Assembly (NCBI GenBank): GCA_029939965.1
Contig: JAOZRY010000209.1
Span: 1 to 6,050, forward strand
DNA: 6,050 nt
Reading direction: 5' to 3'
Source: Bacteroidales bacterium
Lineage (GTDB): Bacteria > Bacteroidota > Bacteroidia > Bacteroidales > 4484-276
Below are positions 1-5,948 of the stretch, in pieces (the first letter of the stretch is position 1; the number at the start of each line of letters is the position of its first letter). The notes below the pieces were generated by a model. The model worked only from the letters and a program-made list of their open reading frames with translations. It was not told the origin of the DNA and ran no database searches. The translations under genes and the position numbers were made by a program.

Positions 1-27
1 AACAGGTGAAAAAACAATATATGGCAG

Positions 28-879
28 TCAGCTTTCAAATTTACCTGTCCATTCAGGAAGAGATTCAGGAGGCCATCCCTTTGGACCCGCACCTTTTTTA
101 ATGAATCTAAAATCACAAAAAGGTCCACCATTTGCAATAGTTTGAGTACGTTTTACATTAATATTCAACACAGTAAATAGTGAATAATCAGTTATGCAGA
201 GATAGGGGACAAATTCCTCAACTCCATGAATTCTATAAAATTTTACCAAGCCACATTCTTTATAGTTAACACCATATTCAAATTTTCCTTCCTCTCCCTC
301 AACAAATTCCATTACCCAGTCTTCCTTGTATTTCAGAAGCTGTGTTTGTAATGCATTTTTTTTTGTAGAATTTTGATTAAAACCTGAAAGCGTGTACCAT
401 CCCATTATTGGTCTTAGAGGTTTGCTGATTTTTTTATCAAAATAGATCTTTGACGCATCAAATAGTATTTTACCATTTTGCCGTGTTGTAACACCATTTT
501 TTCTGAGTATTTTAAAGTGTGGAATAAATGCTGCAGAGAGAATAAGCGTACGGGTAAGGCTGTTATCATCACCTCCAATATATGGAATTTGAGGGATAAG
601 CCGACTGTATTCTTTTTTAGCTTCAGCTTTCCACTTATTTACTTTTGATGAGGGGAACTCTTTAAGTAATACCTTGTTAACAATCAGAGAGAGTTTATCA
701 AAATCATTTAGCATTTCATCTTTTTTTTGGATATAGTAATTTTTTCCACTAACAACCATATCTTTTTTGCAGCTTGTCAGGTTCATCCCAATGCAAAGGG
801 AAGCAGAGGTTATAGCAACTTTTTTGATAAAATCTTTTCTTGTATATAGTGATTTGTGACATGTTTTACAACTATCCAT
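28..879 (-). CDS. ATC hydrolase-like putative lipoprotein (L-2-amino-thiazoline-4-carboxylic acid hydrolase family)
   Basis: The 283-residue product resembles the L-2-amino-thiazoline-4-carboxylic acid (ATC) hydrolase family, whose founding enzyme opens the thiazoline ring of ATC on the way to L-cysteine. The family signature I recognise is in the C-terminal half: KEC (C209), H218, PYLCITD (C228, D231), then RTQTIANGG (244-252) and CDFRF (255-259). A helical part at 108-145 (LILSAAFIPHFKILRKNG) also fits. The N-terminus has a Tat-like stretch TRKDFIKK (13-20, RK instead of RR), a weakly hydrophobic segment and a lipobox LTSC with Cys37, so I infer an exported lipoprotein. A CKTCH motif (4-8) lies before the export signal. 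It is the last gene of the tetR-acylase operon, 25 bases after the acylase, with a strong GAGGGGGG Shine-Dalgarno four bases before the ATG. Family membership is fairly sure; the actual substrate is unknown. The gene contains A8 and A9 runs. Confidence 0.8.
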   Translation of the reverse strand: MDSCKTCHKSLYTRKDFIKKVAITSASLCIGMNLTSCKKDMVVSGKNYYIQKKDEMLNDFDKLSLIVNKVLLKEFPSSKVNKWKAEAKKEYSRLIPQIPYIGGDDNSLTRTLILSAAFIPHFKILRKNGVTTRQNGKILFDASKIYFDKKISKPLRPIMGWYTLSGFNQNSTKKNALQTQLLKYKEDWVMEFVEGEEGKFEYGVNYKECGLVKFYRIHGVEEFVPYLCITDYSLFTVLNINVKRTQTIANGGPFCDFRFIKKGAGPKGWPPESLPEWTGKFES

Positions 880-904
880 AATTCCCCCCTCGATGATTTT
901 AGAT

Positions 905-3325
905 TTATTCAGGTTTCATCTCCAGCATATCCTCTTTATGTTTCATTATATCACTTTTCAGGGTGTACTGTCTTCTAAAGATTCCTTTTGCAAAAAGTTT
1001 AGACTGGTCACTGTAATGTTTATCCATAACATTTCCTGATTGACCGGTTGGATTGATTCCCCAACTGCTATCAATATTACCAAAGTCAATAATTCGTCGT
1101 GTTGAAGGACCCCAGTTCACTTTAAAATTATCTGTTGAACTTCTTAATACCAGATTATTAATAATTCCATTACCGGCTGGTACAATAAAAGGACCTACAT
1201 TAAAAATATAATTTAATGGAGTTACTGCTCCAAGAGGATGTGTATGTTTCATTTTAACAGAATATTTCCATTTCCACTTTTCAATATCTGAGCCGAATTT
1301 ATCTTCCAGAGATTGAATGGTTTTAAGCCAGCTGCTAACTACAATTTGACTTCGAGTCTCTTTTATATTTTTTGTCTTAATATTATCCCACCATGGTGAG
1401 TTAATATTGGGAAGCAGTGTCCAGATGGTCCTTCGTATTAACATGATTTCACTATAAATACCGTAAGAATGTTCTCCCATTTCATCCAGCATGACCTGTT
1501 TAAATAATTCTTTTTTAAAATAATAAAATAGCGTTGCTTCTTTTCCTTCCGGGTTGTGGTCTCCTTTCCATTTAGCAAATATTGATAGAGCTTTTTTGCT
1601 TATTTTATTTTTGTTAACATCAGGATCTGACTTTAAAATAGGGATAACAATTTTTTGCACTTCTTTAGCCAAAGGGGTTATTGAATCCAGCAACATCTCC
1701 TTCATTTTTTTTGCATTCCATTTTTTTTCATCAGAAAAAAGAAATTCTTCAATCCTCATCGAACGGTCACGAGCAGGATAGTATCCCGGGATGAGACCAA
1801 TTCCTGTGTCAGCTGGCTGGTTATTTGCCGTATATATTACACCACTATCTGGATTCAGAGCTTGAGGGTTTTTTGAAAAATCATAATATCCTAAAGGATC
1901 ATCTTTGCCGGAGGAACCATCAAGTATTATACTGCTGTTTACATGTTTGGGGCGAATTGGTAATTTTGCAGCCGCCCACCAGGCTATGTCTCCATGTTTA
2001 TCTGCATACATTACATTCAGTCCAGGAGCATAAATTTTGGAAACTGCAATACTTGCCTGCCGAACATTTTTTGAACGTGCAAGATCATAAAAAGCAGTGA
2101 AGAAATCGTTATCTATATTATAGAAGACCCACCACATTGATAACTGGTCTTTAGTATTTTTAAAAGTATTCTTGTGATCTTTAAATCCTGAAAATGCATC
2201 TGTAATGATTGGACCATGTCTTGATTTTTTTAATTTAAGGACTACATCTTTTGAATCTTTCACTTTTATAATATCTGTGCTGAGCTCAAAGTTTTCCCAG
2301 TGATCAATGGCCCAATACTGGTTTGGATTTTCAGGATTGATCTTTTCTTTAAAAAGGTCAACATCATCATTAACAAACATTGTTAGACCCCATGCAATAT
2401 CCCTGTTGTTTCCAAGCATTGCAAATGGCAACAGAGCAAGATGATGACCATAAATTTCAGACTCAGGTGATACAAGATGTGCTTCATACCAGACTGATGG
2501 CTGACTAAATCCCATATGAGGATCATTAACAAGCATGGCTTTTCCAGATTCAGTTTTCCCCGGAGAAATAACCCAACCATTACTTCCATGAAATAGTCCA
2601 AGGGGAGTCAATTGACTGATTACAGAATTGATATTTTTTGACAAGGATTCTATTCCTTTGCGATTGACCTTTATCTGAGTTGAGCCTTTTTGCCATCTTA
2701 CGTTAAGATCTTTAATATATTCTTTTCCAAGGGTTTGGGTAAGAGTTGTTATTAGTAAATCCTGACTTAAACCAAACGTAAATGAATGTGCCATATAACC
2801 CATAACAGCAGCCATATCTTTTCTTGTATATCGGGTTTTAGAAATTCCAAGCATATCAAACTCAATCGGTGTCGCTCCATTTTTAATAAATTGATTAACT
2901 CCGGACAGATAAGCATCTATACCCCTAAGTATTCTCTTTGAACTTCGGTTTTCAAAGTGAGTCATCCATTTATCGGTAAATTTGTTAATCTGCAATGTTC
3001 TAAACATTCTATCTACTTTAATTGCTTTTTCTCCGAATATTTCAGATAATCTTCCCTGTCCGATTCGTCGTAAAAGTTCCATTTGAAATAACCTGTCCTG
3101 TGCATGAATATACCCAAAAGCCCGATACATATCTTCATCATTGTTGGCATAAATATGAGGAATACCAAATTTATCATAAATAACAGTCACTTTTTCTTTT
3201 AAGCCTTCTATGACTAAATCCTGATTTCGGTCAGGTTTTTTTCCAAACAAATAAATACCACTGGCAATAATTCCAATAAGTAAAATAACACTAAATCCAA
3301 GTCCGATTTTTTTTAAGTATTTCAT
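905..3325 (-). CDS. Penicillin acylase family protein (Ntn-hydrolase, membrane-anchored)
   Basis: This 806-residue protein is a penicillin amidase-family acylase, an N-terminal-nucleophile hydrolase that cleaves amide-linked acyl groups (penicillin side chains, acyl-homoserine lactones or related amides). Residues 9-28 form one membrane segment or uncleaved signal, so the enzyme should face the periplasm. The alpha-chain part includes GIPHIYA (54-60) and AFGYIHAQDRLFQMELLRR (69-87). Self-cleavage is expected at HG|SNGW, freeing Ser248 as the nucleophile. Counting Ser248 as beta1, D320, V322 and D323 fall at beta73, 75 and 76, the calcium ligands of penicillin G acylase. His270 takes the place of beta Gln23. 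TANNQP (499-504) matches the oxyanion-hole Asn region and R521 the beta Arg263 motif. Length is normal for the family. The start is set by TCCCT (3332-3336, read AGGGA on the minus strand), which abuts the tetR stop. Family call is firm; the substrate (beta-lactam, AHL or other) cannot be decided. Confidence 0.93.
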   Translation of the reverse strand: MKYLKKIGLGFSVILLIGIIASGIYLFGKKPDRNQDLVIEGLKEKVTVIYDKFGIPHIYANNDEDMYRAFGYIHAQDRLFQMELLRRIGQGRLSEIFGEKAIKVDRMFRTLQINKFTDKWMTHFENRSSKRILRGIDAYLSGVNQFIKNGATPIEFDMLGISKTRYTRKDMAAVMGYMAHSFTFGLSQDLLITTLTQTLGKEYIKDLNVRWQKGSTQIKVNRKGIESLSKNINSVISQLTPLGLFHGSNGWVISPGKTESGKAMLVNDPHMGFSQPSVWYEAHLVSPESEIYGHHLALLPFAMLGNNRDIAWGLTMFVNDDVDLFKEKINPENPNQYWAIDHWENFELSTDIIKVKDSKDVVLKLKKSRHGPIITDAFSGFKDHKNTFKNTKDQLSMWWVFYNIDNDFFTAFYDLARSKNVRQASIAVSKIYAPGLNVMYADKHGDIAWWAAAKLPIRPKHVNSSIILDGSSGKDDPLGYYDFSKNPQALNPDSGVIYTANNQPADTGIGLIPGYYPARDRSMRIEEFLFSDEKKWNAKKMKEMLLDSITPLAKEVQKIVIPILKSDPDVNKNKISKKALSIFAKWKGDHNPEGKEATLFYYFKKELFKQVMLDEMGEHSYGIYSEIMLIRRTIWTLLPNINSPWWDNIKTKNIKETRSQIVVSSWLKTIQSLEDKFGSDIEKWKWKYSVKMKHTHPLGAVTPLNYIFNVGPFIVPAGNGIINNLVLRSSTDNFKVNWGPSTRRIIDFGNIDSSWGINPTGQSGNVMDKHYSDQSKLFAKGIFRRQYTLKSDIMKHKEDMLEMKPE

Positions 3326-3336
3326 AAAAAGTCCCT

Positions 3337-3969
3337 TTAAATATTCTGTTTTTTTACTGCACCATTCATTAGTATTTCGCCCAAACAGCTAAACAATTCT
3401 TTTTTATCTTTAAGTGTTGATGAATAATAACCGTTCATGCTGGAATTAATTACACCTGCGAATACCCCATCTGCAATGCAAACAAGGTTTTTAACAGGCA
3501 TATTTTTCAATATCCCTTCATCAATGCCTTTTTGCATAATTTTCTCAGCAAATTTATGTAGGAACTGTTCGTTTTTGTTCATTATTTTTTGTAATTCAGG
3601 GGTAATGTTTGAGTTAAAAAGTATATGCTGAAAATTCATATACAGCTTGTATTCTTTAAGATTAGTAAAAGCAAAATCGATATGTATAGATAGATAATCT
3701 TTAAGTTGATTTAAGACTGGAAGGCTTTCATCCAGTTCTTGAACTCGTCGAATAAGTCTTTCGCTAAGCATGATAAACAGGTGTGCAAAGATTTCTTCCT
3801 TGCTTTTAAAATGATTATAGATTGTTCCTTTTGCAACTCCTGTTTCCACGGCTATTCGTTCAATACTGACTTTATCCATGCCATACTTCAAAAAGAGATT
3901 CAAAGAGTTATTGAGAATTTCCTGCTCTCTGCTTTGAAATTCTTTCTCTTTACGTGAAAATTTCTTCAT
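3337..3969 (-). CDS. TetR/AcrR family transcriptional regulator
   Basis: The 210-residue product is a TetR-type one-component regulator: an N-terminal DNA-binding domain and a larger helical ligand-binding and dimerisation domain. The helix-turn-helix is clear at about residues 35-60, with SIERIAVETGVAKGTIYNHF and then KSKEEIF. The charged N-terminal helix (REQEILNNSLNLFLKYG) and overall length are typical. The C-terminal domain (about 75-205) is too divergent to name a ligand. It is the first gene of a three-gene minus-strand operon, 11 bases before the acylase, so it probably controls its own transcription and that of the two hydrolases. An AGAGG Shine-Dalgarno (CCTCT at 3975-3979) lies five bases from the ATG, supporting this start. 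A palindrome over the -10 box just upstream is the natural operator candidate. Repressor rather than activator is inferred from operator placement. Confidence 0.93.
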   Translation of the reverse strand: MKKFSRKEKEFQSREQEILNNSLNLFLKYGMDKVSIERIAVETGVAKGTIYNHFKSKEEIFAHLFIMLSERLIRRVQELDESLPVLNQLKDYLSIHIDFAFTNLKEYKLYMNFQHILFNSNITPELQKIMNKNEQFLHKFAEKIMQKGIDEGILKNMPVKNLVCIADGVFAGVINSSMNGYYSSTLKDKKELFSCLGEILMNGAVKKQNI

Positions 3970-3990
3970 ATCTGCCTCTTTTATGACTAC

Positions 3991-4007
3991 TGGTCATTTA
4001 TTGACCA
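3991..4007. promoter_or_regulatory. Palindromic operator candidate for the TetR regulator
   Basis: TGGTCA and TGACCA form a perfect six-base inverted repeat with a five-base centre, TGGTCATTTATTGACCA. It covers the -10 element of the tetR promoter. A further partial half-site, ATGAC at 3983-3987, pairs with GTCAT at 3993-3997, so the operator may hold overlapping half-sites. Size and placement fit TetR autorepression; that this regulator binds here is inferred. Confidence 0.6.
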
Positions 4008-4025
4008 TAAGAATATTTTTGTCAA
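3997..4025 (-). promoter_or_regulatory. sigma70-type promoter of the tetR-acylase-hydrolase operon
   Basis: On the minus strand a perfect -35 TTGACA (plus-strand 4020-4025) is followed by a 17-base spacer and AATAAA (3997-4002), which matches TATAAT at four of six positions. Transcription would begin roughly 10 bases before the Shine-Dalgarno of the tetR gene. No other comparable promoter is apparent in the short gaps between the three genes. Confidence 0.7.
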
Positions 4026-4112
4026 GTAAAAAATACCTATAAAGGATATTGATGCAGTTATGTATAGATGAAATTGCTACTGCTACGAACGGTGTCGGCC
4101 GGCATTAATGTT

Positions 4113-4140
4113 TGAGAAGAAGCATTCATACTTCTTCTTA
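4113..4140. other. Hairpin-forming inverted repeat
   Basis: AGAAGAAG (4115-4122) pairs with CTTCTTCT (4131-4138) around the loop CATTCATA. A G-T and a T-A pair could extend the stem to 10 bp. No T-run follows on the plus strand and no run of A precedes it, so it is a poor fit to an intrinsic terminator in either direction. Function unknown. Confidence 0.4.
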
Positions 4141-4231
4141 TATCAAATATATTTACCAGGACGGGTTACGCCTCTTCAAAGGATACTGGGCCGGTAAGAA
4201 ATTCTGACGTGAAATTTTTTTTAATTTTTTC

Positions 4232-4259
4232 TTGCATATGACTTAGCAGATGTTATATT
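4232..4259 (+). promoter_or_regulatory. Extended -10 promoter for the GmrSD-like/ARH locus
   Basis: TTGCAT (4232-4237), a 16-base spacer and TATATT (4254-4259) with a TG at 4251-4252 make a plausible extended -10 promoter. A T/A-rich tract just upstream (4212-4230) resembles an UP element. Transcription would start near 4266, only about 14 bases before the ATG at 4280, so the leader is very short. Confidence 0.5.
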
Positions 4260-4279
4260 TGCATAATGTAAGTTAAATT

Positions 4280-4354
4280 ATGCAAAGTTTATTTGCAGAT
4301 ACAATCATACAAGAAATTGAAAACTTTTTCCGGGAGATGCGATATTATAAATAA
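4280..4354 (+). other. 24-codon ORF, leader peptide or broken N-terminus of the downstream gene
   Basis: An ATG at 4280, the first after the promoter, opens a 24-codon frame (begins MQSLFADTIIQEIENF, ends REMRYYK, TAA at 4352-4354). It overlaps the start of the DUF262/DUF1524 frame in another phase. It has no clear Shine-Dalgarno. It could be a translated leader, the tail of a lost upstream gene, or the original N-terminus of the downstream protein separated by a frameshift. It may also be chance. Confidence 0.25.
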
Positions 4355-5948
4355 CGATATTTCTCAATTATCCATCCGTAAGCTTCTAAGTGGAGAGGCC
4401 AACTACACTATTCCTATGTATCATTTGAACGGGTTTCGTCTCATGAAGAAGATCCTTCCTCAAAAACTCACAGAGAACAAAATCGATCCTCAACAGCTTT
4501 CTGATTTCTTATTTGAAAATGTTCAAATCATGCGGGTTAAGGTACCAAAGGATACCGATCTGAATCATTACTTTGAAATTATGAATAATCGTGGTGAGCA
4601 GCTGGAAAAACACGAGGTTCTCAAATCTCGGATGATGGAGGCGCTTAAGGATGATAAGGAGAGTCAAAGCTGCCTGCACTTGGTCTGGGAAGCATGTGCA
4701 AACATGGAAAAATATGTGCAAATGGGGTTCTCGCCAAAACAGCGTGACGCCATTTTCGGGGACAAGGACTGGAGTAGCTTCGATGTAAATGGTTTTGAGG
4801 CGCTTCGTGAGAAAGTTGCTCAACCTACTGATGGATTGTCTGACAGGGGTGCAGAGCAAACGCTCGATGAAATTATTGGGCAAGCCCGAGGTGACTTTAG
4901 GCCAAGTAAAGATGACGAGTCTCCAGAACGCTTCAACACAGTGATTAATTTCTCCAATTTTTTGCTACACGTTTTACGGGTTCAAACTGAGCTGGATGTA
5001 CCGTTGGATGATAGGAAACTCATTTCGACGTTCGAATCCAACATTCTTAAAGGGGATGATGCCGCTGAAAAAGTCAAAAAGTTCACCTTTGACCTGCTTC
5101 GCTGTAAATTTCTGTACGATCAATACATTATTAAGCGTGAGTTCATTAAGGGAACAGATGGATGGAGTCTGAAGCGCTTGTCCAGAGATCAGCAAGGAAA
5201 GCCATATTATAAAAATACTTTTGGGGATGAAGACGCTGACGGATCAGATAATAGACGAATCCTGATGCTTCTTTCTGCATTCCATGTTTCCACGCCAACT
5301 CTTGTCTATAAACACTGGCTTAACGCAGCGCTGCATTACCTCTTCACAGCCGAAACAATCCTTGCAGATACATACTTGAATCATTTGAAATCTGTGGCTA
5401 AGGCATTCGTATTTGACCGCTTTTTATCGGCAAATGGCGGATTGGATTACTTTGAAATGATTTTCGAAAGCAAAGGGGCCTGCCAAACAACGAGAGAAAC
5501 CGTATCTGAAGAGCACATGGCAACCAGACTTTCGTTTGGCAACATTGAGAAGAATCTTGTTTTTAATTTTCTTGATTATCTCCTGTGGGTTAAACATCAG
5601 ACGGCTGACAGTATCGTTAAAGATTATGAATTTACATTTCGCAGTTCGGTAGAGCACTACTATCCTCAACATCCATTGCCAGGCCACGATCCATTGCCTT
5701 CAGATATACTGAATTCTTTTGGAAACCTCTGCTTGATCAGCCACAGTAAAAATTCACGGCTTAGCAATTTCATGCCGGAGGCTAAAAAGGAGTATTACCG
5801 GAATAATACGATCGATAGTGTGAAGCAGTACTTTATGATGGATGATAAACGATGGTCACGATGGAATGAAGCCAGCATAAAGACGCATTTTGATGAAATG
5901 AAATCGGTCATTCTGAATACATTAAACCCAGCGGAGGAGCTTGAATGA
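4293..5948 (+). CDS. DUF262/DUF1524 (GmrSD-type) nuclease-family protein, internally deleted, possible pseudogene
   Basis: The 551-residue frame is a GmrSD-like fusion: an N-terminal DUF262 (GmrS) part and a C-terminal DUF1524 HNH-type (GmrD) nuclease part. This family cuts modified phage DNA and uses nucleotide hydrolysis. LSIRKLLSGEANYTIPMY (26-43) is the usual DUF262 opening, normally followed by QRNYAW. Here it jumps at H44 to the later helix (LNGFRLMKKILPQKL) and YFEIMNNRGEQLEKHEVLK (93-111). The central segment with the DGQQR motif is absent; I judge of the order of 100 or more residues lost, in frame. The nuclease part is intact by eye: VEHYYPQHP (H455), FGNLCLIS (N478), N487 and K498-K499. 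The best available start is TTG at 4293, without a good Shine-Dalgarno; GGGAG at 4332-4336 would suit a start at ATT 4344, possibly a mutated ATG. It overlaps the ADP-ribosylglycohydrolase gene by ATGA. Nuclease-family identity is fairly sure; activity is doubtful. Confidence 0.8.
   Translation: MQIQSYKKLKTFSGRCDIINNDISQLSIRKLLSGEANYTIPMYHLNGFRLMKKILPQKLTENKIDPQQLSDFLFENVQIMRVKVPKDTDLNHYFEIMNNRGEQLEKHEVLKSRMMEALKDDKESQSCLHLVWEACANMEKYVQMGFSPKQRDAIFGDKDWSSFDVNGFEALREKVAQPTDGLSDRGAEQTLDEIIGQARGDFRPSKDDESPERFNTVINFSNFLLHVLRVQTELDVPLDDRKLISTFESNILKGDDAAEKVKKFTFDLLRCKFLYDQYIIKREFIKGTDGWSLKRLSRDQQGKPYYKNTFGDEDADGSDNRRILMLLSAFHVSTPTLVYKHWLNAALHYLFTAETILADTYLNHLKSVAKAFVFDRFLSANGGLDYFEMIFESKGACQTTRETVSEEHMATRLSFGNIEKNLVFNFLDYLLWVKHQTADSIVKDYEFTFRSSVEHYYPQHPLPGHDPLPSDILNSFGNLCLISHSKNSRLSNFMPEAKKEYYRNNTIDSVKQYFMMDDKRWSRWNEASIKTHFDEMKSVILNTLNPAEELE
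4416..4430 (+). other. Inferred internal deletion junction within the DUF262 domain
   Basis: The codons for IPMY (ending at 4421) belong to the first beta-strand region of DUF262, whereas the codons from about 4425 (LNGFRLMK) belong to the helical region well after the DGQQR motif. The two are fused directly at TATCAT. I found no DGQQR-like peptide in this area. The position is inferred from the family consensus as I remember it, not from an alignment. Confidence 0.55.

Larger units (their letters stand above)
3970..4279. other. Divergent intergenic region between tetR operon and GmrSD-like locus
   Basis: This stretch of about 310 bases has no convincing gene. From the left it holds the tetR Shine-Dalgarno, operator and promoter (to 4025), then an 18-codon mini-ORF (4052-4108) with AAAGGA five bases before its ATG. 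A GC-rich near-palindrome, TGTCGGCCGGCA, lies at 4093-4104 and a hairpin at 4113-4140. T-rich sequence at 4215-4230 leads into a plus-strand promoter. I recognise no protein remnant, RNA gene or insertion-sequence end. Base composition changes across this region, so it may contain the junction of an acquired segment. Confidence 0.5.

Noticed and set aside
856..870. CKTCH as a cytochrome c haem site
   Set aside because: A single CxxCH before the export signal would not reach the haem-attachment machinery in a mature protein, and the rest fits a hydrolase.
1554..2100. Two plus-strand open frames opposite the acylase gene
   Set aside because: They are antisense to conserved penicillin-acylase motifs and encode low-complexity, unrecognisable peptides.
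4093..4104. TGTCGGCCGGCA palindrome as an insertion-sequence end or attachment site
   Set aside because: No second copy, target duplication, transposase or integrase is visible in the window.
4113..4140. Hairpin as an intrinsic terminator
   Set aside because: The stem is AT-rich and has no T-tract after it; no gene reads into it from the left on the plus strand.
4201..4230. T-rich tract as a terminator tail
   Set aside because: No convincing GC-rich stem precedes it; it fits better as an AT-rich element before the promoter.
4509..4883. Open frame of 124 codons on the minus strand
   Set aside because: It lies opposite the well-supported DUF262/DUF1524 coding frame and shows no recognisable domain.
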